Shown: positions 28,444 through 38,403, counted from the first letter of the stretch. The stretch is 64,000 nt of DNA from Oceanobacillus sp. CFH 90083 (GCF_009389585.1 NZ_VIYG01000005.1:62001-126000), one strand, 5' to 3'. Translations and numbers: made by a program. Notes: generated by a model from the letters alone, not told the origin.

Positions 28444-29433
28444 TTATTTAGCTATTTTCTTTATAAAAGTAGCACCTTCTTCTAAAGAATAAAAGTTTTG
28501 TTTAAGTTCATAACACTCAACCCTTTTAGCTATATTCATTATATTAGGAATCAATTCCTCTATTTTGGGTAGTACAAAATGAGGCAAGAAAAACTCATTT
28601 AGTTTACCAGGGTTTATAACTACACTATTTATCAAATTATATGTAGCTTCTTTCTCATCAAGTTTCCTCATAAACACGCCATTTTGCTGAAGTGGAAGGA
28701 ATTTAGGAAAGACAATGGTTTTAATATTTGTATTGGTCTTAATTTTTTTATTATAAAGTTGCTCTAAATTTTTAGGAGTTGCAAAAATATAATCTTGAGT
28801 TGCATTATTAAATGGATGATTAAGGGTGTAATTATTTTTGAACCTAGATCTTATCTTTTTATTTACATTGATTGTATCCTTCCGTATTGACATGGATCGT
28901 GGCCATCCAAATCCAGATATAGTATCATTTGAGAATTTAATAGAAATATCATCATTCGTAACATAGTTAACTTGATTATCTTCAAGTAAGGTTAGAATTG
29001 TTGAAGTTTTCCCTGATTTAGATTGACCGATAAGAGCAACTCCATTTCCATTAATTTCAACTAATCCACCATGTAAGAAAATTGCATTTTCAGCGTAATC
29101 TTGTAAGCGCAGAACCCCTCTTATTAACCTCAAAGCTTGTTGAGCTTTCCAACGATTTTCGTTTGGCTCTTTTATTATTATTTCCCTTTTTTTACCATTA
29201 AATAAATAACACCTATCTGGTTCTCCAGGATATTCATAATTAATAATTTCATAATCCTGCAAACTTGTTAAGTATCTTTCTGAAGTAAAAATTGTCCACA
29301 AATTTTCTGTTGAATCACTTAATTCATTTACTTTAAGGTACGGATTTGCTAAAGATTCGACATTCTTTATAATACTTTCAGGACCTACTAATAGTACTTT
29401 AGAGTTAAATCTAGAAAATACTTTACTTTCCAT
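28444..29433 (-). CDS. HPr-kinase-like P-loop protein 2
   Basis: This 329-residue protein has the P-loop GQSKSGKTS (about residues 136-144), followed by YVTNDDISIKF and GFGWPRSMSIRKD. The motif order is the same as in the protein encoded at 24551, but the overall sequence is well diverged. AGGAGG precedes the ATG. It lies just upstream of a nucleotidyltransferase gene, forming a kinase-nucleotidyltransferase pair. It probably phosphorylates a small molecule or a modified side chain; this is inferred from the fold and neighbourhood. Confidence 0.68.
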   Translation of the reverse strand: MESKVFSRFNSKVLLVGPESIIKNVESLANPYLKVNELSDSTENLWTIFTSERYLTSLQDYEIINYEYPGEPDRCYLFNGKKREIIIKEPNENRWKAQQALRLIRGVLRLQDYAENAIFLHGGLVEINGNGVALIGQSKSGKTSTILTLLEDNQVNYVTNDDISIKFSNDTISGFGWPRSMSIRKDTINVNKKIRSRFKNNYTLNHPFNNATQDYIFATPKNLEQLYNKKIKTNTNIKTIVFPKFLPLQQNGVFMRKLDEKEATYNLINSVVINPGKLNEFFLPHFVLPKIEELIPNIMNIAKRVECYELKQNFYSLEEGATFIKKIAK

Positions 29434-29769
29434 TTTTTACCTCCTATCCTGTAATTAAAATAGTTTCTAATGTTCTTGTTTTCTGAAAATGTCGCTAATA
29501 TCGATTTTAACTTTTGAATATGATATTTGTCACTCAACTATTATAAAAATATAGTTATCTACTAGCTGAGGTATCTTAGTCTAAGTTTTAAAGTGAATGA
29601 GTGGTTTACTTCACCAAAATTTGATCCCTATTATCAATTATTCGAATCTCTTGAGCAAACACTCCTTATTCATTGAATTAATCTAAACAATTTTTTTATA
29701 GAAAGACTCTTTTAGTGTTTAGTTCTAGACTCGTTAATCACTATACACTTCTTCACTGTAATCTTATTA
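29434..29769. other. Gap between methyltransferase and HPrK-like genes
   Basis: About 340 bases without a gene on either strand. It is AT-rich and may contain a promoter for the HPrK-like gene on the minus strand, but no site close enough to consensus to call was found, and no strong hairpin. Confidence 0.4.
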
Positions 29770-30516
29770 TTAATAAAGAGATCCTTTCACTGTTAAAATA
29801 CAATCAAACCTATAAGAAGTCAGTTCATTTTCTATACTAAAAATTTTTTCGCTGATCTCTATTTTTTTTATAAAAGTATATTTTTTATATAAATTATAGA
29901 GATAATCTTTGTTATAGAACATTTCTCTATGCAAATTACCTTGTTCGCTATTATTTCTCTGTGCATTTCTAATTAGTTCAGCCTTCTTTGATACGTCAGG
30001 GATGTCACCTAAGAATATAATAGTATTTTCCTTTGAAACTTTATGTGCAGCAGCTATCACTTCTTCAAAATATTCTATCGACGGGAAATATTGACAAACA
30101 CTATTAATAATAATTACTTCATATCTTCTTGGCAATAATTCATCCATTTGCTTAGCTTCAAGATTTTCAAACTTAACATTTTCCTTATTTTCTATAACTA
30201 GTTTGTCTTTACAAAAATTTATCATCTTTGAAGATATATCAGTTGCTGTGTAATCTTTAACCTGTGATGATATTTTTTGCAAAATAACCCCTGATCCTAC
30301 ACCAATCTCCAAAAAACTATTTTTGCAATTAATGTAAGGTTTTAGTTTCACAAGAGTGTTATTAGAATATTCATTAATTTCTGATTCCGAAAACGGCTCA
30401 CCAGTAAGATAACTTATCCATCCCCCAGCTTCTATTTGACTATTGCCCCCTCTAAGAGCAACAAAATCCCAAAACTTACTATTATTAAATATGAACTTTT
30501 CTTCTATCTTAATCAC
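29770..30516 (-). CDS. Class I SAM-dependent methyltransferase
   Basis: The product of about 245 residues has the SAM-binding motif I SFLEIGVGSGVILQKI (about residues 75-90), an acidic motif II position in YTATDIS, and a motif IV strand YEVIIINSVCQYF. It resembles methyltransferases found in NRPS clusters. It overlaps the upstream ACP by four bases if it starts with the GTG at 30516. An alternative is an ATA four codons later, at the same distance from GAGAGGTG as the ATG of the microORF is from its own site. It could methylate the tethered amino acid or the acceptor. Confidence 0.8.
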   Translation of the reverse strand: MIKIEEKFIFNNSKFWDFVALRGGNSQIEAGGWISYLTGEPFSESEINEYSNNTLVKLKPYINCKNSFLEIGVGSGVILQKISSQVKDYTATDISSKMINFCKDKLVIENKENVKFENLEAKQMDELLPRRYEVIIINSVCQYFPSIEYFEEVIAAAHKVSKENTIIFLGDIPDVSKKAELIRNAQRNNSEQGNLHREMFYNKDYLYNLYKKYTFIKKIEISEKIFSIENELTSYRFDCILTVKGSLY

Positions 30517-30770
30517 CTCTCATTCTCTATTTTGAAGCAGTATTTCTTTAAGTTATCTATATTTTCAAATGTTTTATGGTTCAAATGCTCATCAGGAATT
30601 GTATACCCCATGTCTTCTAACTCTATAATTAAACTAACAATTGCAACTGAATCCAATCCAATTCCTTTTAGATCTAATGAATCACTAATTTTAAAATTAG
30701 AATCTAATTCTAAAATTCGTTTAATTACTTCTTTTAAACAATTGGTAAAATCTGAATTAGATGTGACCAT
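30513..30770 (-). CDS. Acyl (peptidyl) carrier protein 2
   Basis: The 85-residue carrier protein carries LKGIGLDSVAIVSLI, with the phosphopantetheine Ser in DSV, and the acidic helix II/III region IIELEDMGYTIPDEHL. Its start overlaps the end of the amino acid:carrier protein ligase gene, so the two are translated together and ACP2 is the obvious acceptor of that ligase. It differs clearly from ACP1 at 23092, which suggests two separate tethered substrates or a handover. Confidence 0.92.
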   Translation of the reverse strand: MVTSNSDFTNCLKEVIKRILELDSNFKISDSLDLKGIGLDSVAIVSLIIELEDMGYTIPDEHLNHKTFENIDNLKKYCFKIENER

Positions 30771-31863
30771 GTAACTTTCTCCTTTGTTTATTTATTATAT
30801 CTACAATATTTTTTTTCTCTCCAAATAATTCGAACAACGCTGTTACCCATCGGTCTAGACCGAAAGCAATACACCCGGAATGCAGAAACTCTTCTTTTCC
30901 ATTATTATAAATATTATATTGCCTGCATAAATAATCTTCTAAATAATTAAATGAAGTAATAGCTACCTCTACTCCAGTAGAACTCACATAAAGAAGTTCA
31001 AATTTTGCATTTGTTAATAATTGGTAATGTTGTTTCAGAATATCATCATTTAAAAAGAAAGGATCCTCAGCGTTCTTTATACATCCTGGCATTCCTATTT
31101 CACAGAAAATCCCCCATATTTCTTCAATCATTTCATTTCTCAATTGTTGAGTAAATTCGCTCGAACCAACAAAAATGATTTCTCTCATAAAGAATTCATT
31201 ATGCCTAAAATGATTTAAAAAAGTCGGTACTTCATTCCTGAAGCATTTTCCTGAACTTGTATATATTGCATGACTCCCAACAAAATTTTCCAGTTCTTGG
31301 TAGGCATGATAGCATAAACAAGGTCTTAATATACTCTTTTCTTGTTCAAGATCTTCATTATCGGGGAAATCCAATCCACTTTTTTTGAATGTCTCAATTA
31401 CTTTCTTATCTCTTTTAAAAGTGCTTAATGAATAAATATGTTGAGGAAAATGAAAATGATACTTATTTTTTATTAGGTTGTTAAAGTCAAGAGTTATAGG
31501 AAACTCTCTAATCTTTGCACCATATTTCTCAGCAATTTCATGGAAGAATGAATCAAGAATTACTAAAACTTCATTGTAATCTTCCTTATGTCTACTAGGA
31601 TATGTTTTTTCATAATTGACAGTTATATCATTAACATGAGTTTTGAGTTTTAAATAATTTTTATTATGTGACAGTGATTTAACTAAATTATTTATTTGAT
31701 TTTCAACAATATCTTTATCGTACTTTGACTTTAAAATGATATTTACCGTTGAAGTATTACTATCATATTTAACTGACTGAATTTGACTGCTGACATAGTA
31801 AATCTGTTGTGTTAAAGTTTCAATTGTCTCTTTTGAATAATCACTAACATCTATTTGTATCAT
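30757..31863 (-). CDS. Amino acid:[carrier protein] ligase (class II aaRS-like)
   Basis: The 368-residue protein is a truncated SerRS-like enzyme that lacks the tRNA-binding arm. It has class II motif 2 (HNEFFMREIIFVG) and motif 3 (AFGLDRWVTALFE). The zinc-ligand set of the known aa:CP ligases also appears to be present: Cys in RPCLCYHAY, Glu in the FFMRE segment and Cys in LHSGCIAF. Such enzymes adenylate an amino acid and load it on a carrier protein, not on tRNA. The adjacent overlapping ACP is the expected partner. The known homologues use small amino acids such as glycine or alanine; the substrate here is not determined. Confidence 0.85.
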   Translation of the reverse strand: MIQIDVSDYSKETIETLTQQIYYVSSQIQSVKYDSNTSTVNIILKSKYDKDIVENQINNLVKSLSHNKNYLKLKTHVNDITVNYEKTYPSRHKEDYNEVLVILDSFFHEIAEKYGAKIREFPITLDFNNLIKNKYHFHFPQHIYSLSTFKRDKKVIETFKKSGLDFPDNEDLEQEKSILRPCLCYHAYQELENFVGSHAIYTSSGKCFRNEVPTFLNHFRHNEFFMREIIFVGSSEFTQQLRNEMIEEIWGIFCEIGMPGCIKNAEDPFFLNDDILKQHYQLLTNAKFELLYVSSTGVEVAITSFNYLEDYLCRQYNIYNNGKEEFLHSGCIAFGLDRWVTALFELFGEKKNIVDIINKQRRKLHGHI

Positions 31864-32124
31864 AATCTAACTCCTCATATAATATCTTGAATAGCTCTTT
31901 TTAAAAAGTATCATTGTTTATTTATGTCATTAATTTTATATCTGAAATAGTTCGGAACACAAAACTCAATTAGAAAAGAGGAATCTTTAAGAGATACCTT
32001 GCTTTCAAAAATAATCCCTCTCAGATCTAATCTTATTAAATTATTTTTAAATTCATTCAGTATACCCCTTTTAATGTTGAAAATTCAAATATAATTTCCA
32101 TTATTAGTGCTCCCGCTTTTTTCA

Positions 32125-33171
32125 CTACGCTGACATAGACTTAATAATATCCTTTAATTGATAGGACATTGTTAATGCTTCCAGTGACCATTCCATGTAC
32201 CAATTTAGTAAATGAGGTTTTTCTTCAGCTAGTAAATATATATACTTTTCAGTAGGCATCAAATATAATAAAAGTAGTGGTACCATACTCGCTTGTTCTT
32301 GTTCGTTAATATGTTGTTTAGCAGAATATTTACTGAAAAATTCTTTTGAAATCTTACTATCCAGTTTGAATGATCCTGAACGAACTTTAGTTAATTGTAA
32401 AGTAGCAAGTGCGACATCTAAAATGCGAGGTCCGTAATGAAAAGTATCAAAATCCAAGATTGCAACAATCTCTGTATTCCTAAAAAGAATGTTACCTCTA
32501 TGGAAATCTCCGTGGATATAGGCTTTTTTTAATTTATGGTATTTTTGTAAATTTAGAGAGGCAAGTGAATTCTCCAAATGATTACTTAATTTATTCAAGT
32601 AATCATAGGCTTTTTCTTTATTTTTATAATAGTAAAGGATAGCCTTTTCTAATCTATCAAAGTAATAAGAATAGTTTTTTAACCATTGAAGCACACTTTC
32701 GTTCGGATTTGATGGATTTTCAGGTAAATAATTGATATTATGCAATCTTATAAGTAGATTAAGAGCTTTATTAATTTGTCCTGTATCACCTAATTGAAGT
32801 TCATAACCGCATATAAAAGGTGATAATTGCCAATAACTCTCACAAACTAAAACAGTTTTATTTCCTTGTGCTGTTTTTAAGATAGGTTGAACAGGAAAAC
32901 CCATACTTAACAAATAATCATTTATTCTCTCAATATATTGAAGCCATTTATAATCATGATTTCTCTTACACTGTCTAAGAACATATTCATTATCATTATA
33001 TCTTATATACCAAACATTATTCGGGCTTGCACCATTCATCTCCTTTACAAAAATTGGAGACCCTAAAGAATACATTTTTAACACTGGTAATAACTTTTCG
33101 TATATGTTTCTTTCGATATTATCACCCCTTTTATGTAAGCGTTCACAAATAAAATTTAAATAATATACCAT
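32125..33171 (-). CDS. APH/choline-kinase-like phosphotransferase
   Basis: The product of about 348 residues has the aminoglycoside-phosphotransferase fold: an N-terminal ATP lobe with NNVWYIRYNDNEYVLR, the Brenner motif YIHGDFHRGNILF and the metal motif VAILDFDTFHYG. It could give self-resistance by phosphorylating the product or be a biosynthetic kinase. The N-terminus is uncertain. The open frame runs back into DNA next to the IS66 element, ATG 33171 is a conservative choice, and AAGGGGTGA is best placed for a non-AUG start near 33115. The IS66 insertion about 90 bases upstream may have cut its promoter or operon. A decayed relative lies at 57959-58862. Confidence 0.8.
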   Translation of the reverse strand: MVYYLNFICERLHKRGDNIERNIYEKLLPVLKMYSLGSPIFVKEMNGASPNNVWYIRYNDNEYVLRQCKRNHDYKWLQYIERINDYLLSMGFPVQPILKTAQGNKTVLVCESYWQLSPFICGYELQLGDTGQINKALNLLIRLHNINYLPENPSNPNESVLQWLKNYSYYFDRLEKAILYYYKNKEKAYDYLNKLSNHLENSLASLNLQKYHKLKKAYIHGDFHRGNILFRNTEIVAILDFDTFHYGPRILDVALATLQLTKVRSGSFKLDSKISKEFFSKYSAKQHINEQEQASMVPLLLLYLMPTEKYIYLLAEEKPHLLNWYMEWSLEALTMSYQLKDIIKSMSA

Positions 33172-33343
33172 TATACTTCTAAGACGAGAATAACACAATA
33201 AATTACCAAATTCAACAAAAAATAGATTTTTCATGTATAAATACGAAAAATTTGAATTCAAAAGTAAGCGGGAAATAATATGACGCCATGACAAATAGCC
33301 CTAAAAGGAGTAAACTTTTCGTAAAGAAGCTCCTTTAGGGCTA

Positions 33344-34953
33344 TTATGCTCGTTTTATATATTTTAGAAGTGGCTTCATCTTGGCTTGAATATAAGGACT
33401 CCACGGAAAATAGTTTTCCCATTGTTCCGGGTGTTGAAAAATATTAAGCTGGGGAAGTTCCGTAAATAAAATGGTAAAGTATTCAAACGGATCCATTCCA
33501 TTTTCTTTCACTGTTTGGATGATACTATACCCAATGGTATTCGCATGAGCTCCAGCTACGCTGGTAGAAAAACACCAATTTTCACGTCCGACGGTGACAG
33601 GCCAAATGGAACGTTCTGCGAGATTATTACTAATGAAAAGATGTCCATCTGTTAAAAAGTGTTGAAGAGAAATTCTCAACTTCTTTGTATAATCTACCGT
33701 TTTTTGTAAAGGGCCTTTCATCGTAACGAGGGCGTCGAGCCACTCCCAGAACTCTTTCAGTAACGGCTTGCTTTCCAGCTGGCGTTGTTGTAACCGTTCC
33801 TCTGGAGATAAAGTTTTCCATTGCCTTTCCAGCTTGAAAAGCTGGTTACAGTAATGGACGCCAACGGCACCTTGTCCGTTTGGATTATTGGTCTCTAAAA
33901 ACTTTCTCCGGACAAGTGTCCAGCACGTTTGAAGCTGCACATCTTCTAATTTTTGATAGACCGAATACCCATCACAATGAAGCTGGCCTTTAAATCCTTT
34001 GAGAAAGGTTTCTGCTACTTCAAACCGGCGTGTCTCGGAAGAATGATAGAGAATAATGGGATATTTGGCGGTTTCCGCTGCGCGAAATAACCATATCCTT
34101 GCATCGGCTGTAGCTGGCTTTTTGTCTGCCCGACGTAAAATTTGATAGGTCGTTTCGTCAGCGGAGAGCACGGGTTCCAGAAGGACTTTTTTCTCATTTG
34201 TTGGTACAACGGCTCCAGCCATTCTTCAGAACTTCGAATCACCCAGTTTGCCAATGTTCGTTGGGAAACCTTCAATCCATATATCGCCCATTCTTTTTCC
34301 TGGCGATGATAGGGAATACTTATCTCCAGCTTTTGATAGAGATTCCAGGCTAATACGCTCGGTCCAGCTAAACTTTTGGCTAAGGCTGGTTCCGGTGCTT
34401 TATTGTCGGAGGATGTGATTCTGCCCGGTTTTCTTACAGGTTAAGCATTCATAAGCATGTTCATAATGTACATGCTTGATTAAATGAGCAGGGATAAACT
34501 CTTACTCCGTTCGAGCTTCTCGCTTTCCAAGATGTTTTAATGGGCTGGCACAGCACGAATATACTTGCCTATCAGACGGAAGAGTATGTTCTTCTACCAC
34601 GATAGGCAAGTCTTTTGTGATGTCGGTCCGCTGCCCTTTATTTTTTTTCGCTGATAAGAGATTACCTACATTTCAGCGGCTTTGTCTACAGGTTGCTCTG
34701 CCTCGCTAAAAGGGGAATTATTGTCTTCTTCGAAGAAAGAGAGTTGACCTTGAGAATTTTTTTCGGATGACGTTCCAAACAGACGACGATTCATATTGGT
34801 CAGCTGGTTAATCAGCTGTTCAATTTGTTTTGCTTGTTTTTCATTTTGAATCGTCAAATGTTCGATTTGTTTCATCAGCTTCTTTTCCAATTCTGTCAAC
34901 GTATTCACCCACTGTGTCCAAATAATTTCTTTTATCGTACCACACTTTATCAA
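33344..34953 (-). pseudogene. IS66 TnpC transposase, broken
   Basis: The N-terminal part (34953-34666) shows the leucine-zipper-like coiled coil and NRRLFGTSSEKN typical of TnpC. The middle (about 34275-34665) is scrambled. The C-terminal part (34222-33344) retains VLSADETTYQIL, the HCDGYSVYQKL region and NNLAERSIWPVTVGRENW with the last catalytic Glu. Frameshifts and at least one internal deletion make it inactive. Confidence 0.82.
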
Positions 34954-34995
34954 AAGGGGAAGAAAAATTAAAAAAACAATTTCTCTTCCCTATGA

Positions 34996-35352
34996 TTAGG
35001 TGAGGACACCTAATTTGGCAGGTTGAATTTTTTGTTTTTGATAGATGGAAAAAACGTCAAACAGCCACTCAATTTGTTTTGATGTCAGCTTTTCTACGTC
35101 GATTTGCGAACGCGGCCAAGTTAACTTTCCCTGATCGTATCGCTTATACAGTAAATAGAAACCTTCTCCATCAAACCAGAGCGCTTTAAATCGATCCGTT
35201 CTTCTCCCTCAGAATAAGAAAACAGATTCGTCTAAAAGATCCAATTGAAATTGACTGGTGATTACGGAAGCCAGACCATCAATACCTTTGCGAAGATCTG
35301 TATAGCCACAGACTAAATAACAATTTTTCATTTGGGAGAAGTCAACCAGCAT
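34996..35352 (-). pseudogene. IS66 TnpB accessory protein, interrupted
   Basis: Translation from the ATG at 35352 gives CGYTDLRKGIDGLASVI and, after a stop or frameshift near 35215, TDRFKALWFDGEGFYLLYKR and WPRSQIDVEKLTSKQIEWL. These are hallmark IS66 Orf2 segments. The first half and second half are both recognisable. Confidence 0.8.
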
Positions 35353-35512
35353 GGCGACACATCTCCCTTATCAAGGCTGTTGCCAACGATTCCTGGCAAC
35401 CTTCCAAAATCGTTACATGCAGAGCATGGCAAGAAACTTCTGCCACAGGATTTGCAGGTACAGAAGAAGGTGTTGTTGGGATTGTTACGGGAACAATCGG
35501 GTTTTCTTTCAT
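35345..35512 (-). pseudogene. IS66 TnpA, C-terminal remnant
   Basis: A 55-codon frame upstream of tnpB resembles the C-terminal half of IS66 Orf1. The N-terminal helix-turn-helix half is absent because only about 85 bases separate it from the terminal repeat, so the element has a deletion at this end. Confidence 0.5.
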
Positions 35513-35703
35513 GAAAAAATTACCTCCTGTTACTTGGTAACTCCAAGTATTGAGGTAGTTCCGTTATAAGAGAATGCGGTCTGTTATTTCCCGCTTACAT
35601 CCAAAATAATAAAACATAAAAATTAATATTTTATAAATCAATACTAAATTGAGTAAATTATCTAATTATTGGATTTTACAACTATTAATATTCATGTAAT
35701 TAA

Positions 35704-37250
35704 CACTAGCGTTGCATAAAGTTTTCTACTAAAAGTCAAGAAAAATAATCTATTGGAAAATTAGGAATAGCGGGATTTTTCACTACAAAGATCCATAAAA
35801 AAACCTTATAATAAGGGAATGGTAGTCCTGTCCAAATCCCAAATTATAAGGAGAACTCATGGACAATCATACCATAAAAAATGTATTCAGGGAATACATT
35901 CATCCATTAGATTCCAAAGTGATTCAAAAAATGATTGATCACGCAGAAATCGATAAGTATGTTAAAAAATTGGATGCACTTACATTTATAAACGCATTTA
36001 TTTATGCACAGTTGAAACAGTTGGATAATCTACAGCGGATTAGTGATACGATTACACGTAAGAAAACCGTTCAAAGACTGGTAGGCATAGAAAGCATCAG
36101 TAAATCACAGCTTTCCCGGAAGAACAGAGAGATGCCGCCTGCGATTTTCCAGGCTATTCTACATCATTTGATGCAACAAATACACCAGCTGCTTGGACCT
36201 CAAAAAGCAAATAAAGCACTTGGGAAACTGCATTTGATTGATTCATCCATCATATCCATGTGCTTGAGCCAATACGAATGGGCAGATTTTCGGGAGTCCA
36301 AATTTGGGGTGAAGATGCATACGTCCATTGTCTTTTGCGATGGCATTTCCTATCCCAATGAAGTGATAGTTACCCCTGCAAGACCAGCAGACGAAACACA
36401 GCTGGATGCATTGATTGTACCAGATAAAAACGTGCTTCATGTATTTGACCGAGGGTATTTTAACTTTACGAAGTTTGATACCTATTGTGCGGATGATATT
36501 CGGTTTGTGACACGAATTAAAACAAACACCGTGGTACATGTCATCGAGGAATTAGCCGTTGATCCATCTTCCCCGGCTACCCGTCATGCCGCCGTAAAAA
36601 TAGGAAAGATGAAATATCCCGTACAATTGGTAGAGACGGTGGACAGTAAAGGGAATGCCATTCAAATCATTTGTAATGACGCCAAAGTGAATGCACAGGA
36701 AATCAGTGATCTTTACCGCTATCGATGGCAGATAGAATTATTTTTCAAGTGGGTCAAACAGCATTTAGTGATCAAAAAGCTGTACGGAAAAAGTGAAAAT
36801 GCCGTCTATAATCAACTTTTTCTGGCAATGATTACTTTCTGTCTGACCTTGTTCATGAAAATCAACTTAGGCTATCGAGGAACCCTGCTGGAAATGTTGA
36901 ACTGGATTCGTGATTATTGGACAACATCCATGGAACGGTTTATTTCCAACGTATTCAAGGAGCCAGAACGTACATCTAAAGGGAGACGAAGGCTGGAACA
37001 CGAGCGAATCTTTGAAGAAACCTTAGAACAATACGAAACAGGGGAAGCTTGGCATTTAGATGATTTAACATTCCATTCAATTATTTAAAAAGTGTATAAA
37101 ATTCAGAAAGTGGATAAAGGGCTACCTTTCGTACCTATTGTCTTTTTTTATTTAAAAAACATTATTTATATCTGAAAATTACAACAATAATTTAAAATTT
37201 ACAAATCATATTACTTGCTTTGGTGTTTATTTTTTTATGCAACGCTAGTG
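35704..37250 (+). mobile_element. Intact IS4-family insertion sequence
   Basis: Terminal inverted repeats CACTAGCGTTGCATAAA (35704-35720) and its complement ending at 37250 bound one intact transposase gene. The 9-base flank TGTAATTAA is repeated exactly on both sides (35695-35703 and 37251-37259), which is a perfect target-site duplication. The insertion is recent compared with the other mobile elements in the window. Confidence 0.93.
35859..37088 (+). CDS. IS4-family DDE transposase
   Basis: The 409-residue transposase has the first Asp in LHLIDSSII, the second in HVFDRGYFN and the IS4-type YREK region YRYRWQIELFFKWVKQHL with the catalytic Glu. It is full-length with no frameshift, and AAGGAG precedes the ATG. 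It stands opposite to the surrounding cluster genes and has its own inverted repeats, so it is probably still mobile. Confidence 0.93.
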   Translation: MDNHTIKNVFREYIHPLDSKVIQKMIDHAEIDKYVKKLDALTFINAFIYAQLKQLDNLQRISDTITRKKTVQRLVGIESISKSQLSRKNREMPPAIFQAILHHLMQQIHQLLGPQKANKALGKLHLIDSSIISMCLSQYEWADFRESKFGVKMHTSIVFCDGISYPNEVIVTPARPADETQLDALIVPDKNVLHVFDRGYFNFTKFDTYCADDIRFVTRIKTNTVVHVIEELAVDPSSPATRHAAVKIGKMKYPVQLVETVDSKGNAIQIICNDAKVNAQEISDLYRYRWQIELFFKWVKQHLVIKKLYGKSENAVYNQLFLAMITFCLTLFMKINLGYRGTLLEMLNWIRDYWTTSMERFISNVFKEPERTSKGRRRLEHERIFEETLEQYETGEAWHLDDLTFHSII

Positions 37251-37539
37251 TGTAATTAAGTTAAAATTCAGTTGTTCTTTCTTTTATATATGCTTTAGTA
37301 AAACATTCTAGACGCCTACAAGATTTCGAGAAAAATATATTTGAACTTTAACTAAATTAAAAGTGGTGGATGGAAAATAAACTTAATAAACACTTTTCTC
37401 GCACCCACCAAAATTTTCATTTTATGTCTTACTGGATTGCACTAATATCAAAGAGGTAATGACATAATCAATACACTATACTGCTTCATTTCAAGTAAAT
37501 TCTTTGAAATTCCTATACGCTAGTTCATTAGTAAATTTA

Positions 37540-38403
37540 CTAATCTTTAGTGTATTTTAACTTATTTGCTTGAAATTGTTTATTCTCCCTTCCATTTCTT
37601 TTTAGTCTCATTGACTCTTGGAGACTTAAGGGATTATTATCATCCCATTCGATTGCATTTTCCATTAATCCCCTCACAATTGGGTTCATTCCTTCTAAAA
37701 ATCCTTCATCTCTTATAAATCGCCATGTTCCATGTCCACCAGTTGGCTCGTTTCTCGGCTGTAGGTTCATATGAAGGGTTCTGCGTATTTTTTTAGATGA
37801 ACATGCCCCTCTATGAAATGTATGAGAGTTCATAAACAACACATCTCCTGCTTTACATTCAACTAACTTCTCACCAGGCAGACTATCAATTCCTTTTTTT
37901 GCTAATTGTGCGTTTTCTAAATCAGTTAGTGGTCTACGATGAGAACCAGGTATTGCTTTAAAGCTAGAATCGTCATATAGACAAATATTAAACTGTACAT
38001 GTGTAGGTGTTCCATTAGGATCAAACACATGATGTTCACCATAATCTTTATGCCAATTTAATTCATAATCAATTTCACGAGGTGACCACAATGCATGGGC
38101 TCCCCAAAACCTGAGTTCTTCTCCTAATGTTAATTTTACAAATTCCATTAATTTACTTATATAGAATACATCCCCAAATGATTCTTCGTATAATTCATTA
38201 CTAAAAATATGGTAAACTCCCCATGTATCGAATTTATCACCATCTCTATAGGTATAACGAGTTTCAAAATTATTTGGGTCCTTATTTACCTTTAAATACA
38301 CATTTTCAAGAGCCACTCTTAAATTTGCTATTTCCTTTTCGTTTAAGGCTTTAGGTAGAACAACAAAACCATTTCGTATGAACTCATCTACATAATTTTG
38401 CAT
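37540..38403 (-). CDS. Phytanoyl-CoA dioxygenase family (Fe(II)/2-oxoglutarate) enzyme
   Basis: The roughly 287-residue product has the iron-binding HxD in NWHKDYGEHH, the distal His in NSHTFHRGA and the 2-oxoglutarate-binding Arg in KIRRTLHMN. This is the PhyH layout. Such enzymes hydroxylate, desaturate or epoxidise small molecules in biosynthetic clusters. ATG at 38403 (MQNYVDEFI) has AGGGAGTG at good distance. It is the last gene of the right-hand gene block before the two IS elements, so the downstream half of an original operon may have been separated from it. Confidence 0.88.
   Translation of the reverse strand: MQNYVDEFIRNGFVVLPKALNEKEIANLRVALENVYLKVNKDPNNFETRYTYRDGDKFDTWGVYHIFSNELYEESFGDVFYISKLMEFVKLTLGEELRFWGAHALWSPREIDYELNWHKDYGEHHVFDPNGTPTHVQFNICLYDDSSFKAIPGSHRRPLTDLENAQLAKKGIDSLPGEKLVECKAGDVLFMNSHTFHRGACSSKKIRRTLHMNLQPRNEPTGGHGTWRFIRDEGFLEGMNPIVRGLMENAIEWDDNNPLSLQESMRLKRNGRENKQFQANKLKYTKD

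Larger units (their letters stand above)
33264..35598 (-). mobile_element. IS66-family element, decayed
   Basis: The ends carry inverted repeats beginning GTAAGCGGGAAATAA, typical of IS66, at 33264 and, reversed, ending at 35598. The flanks ATTCAAAA and ATCCAAAA agree in 7 of 8 positions, consistent with an 8-base target duplication that has since mutated. Inside are remnants of tnpA, tnpB and tnpC on the minus strand, all damaged. It has inserted between the APH gene and the upstream part of the biosynthetic cluster. Confidence 0.85.

Noticed and set aside
24551-29433. Lasso-peptide cluster because of HPrK-like and nucleotidyltransferase genes
   Set aside because: No asparagine-synthetase-like cyclase, PqqD-like protein, transglutaminase-like protease or precursor gene is visible.
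20279-33171. Butirosin cluster
   Set aside because: BtrC (scyllo-inosose synthase), glycosyltransferases, BtrJ, BtrV and BtrN are absent; only the tethered side-chain logic is shared.
32125-33294. Full 389-codon form of the APH-like gene
   Set aside because: The extra N-terminal codons run through the terminal repeat of the IS66 element, so they arose by insertion and are not part of the family.
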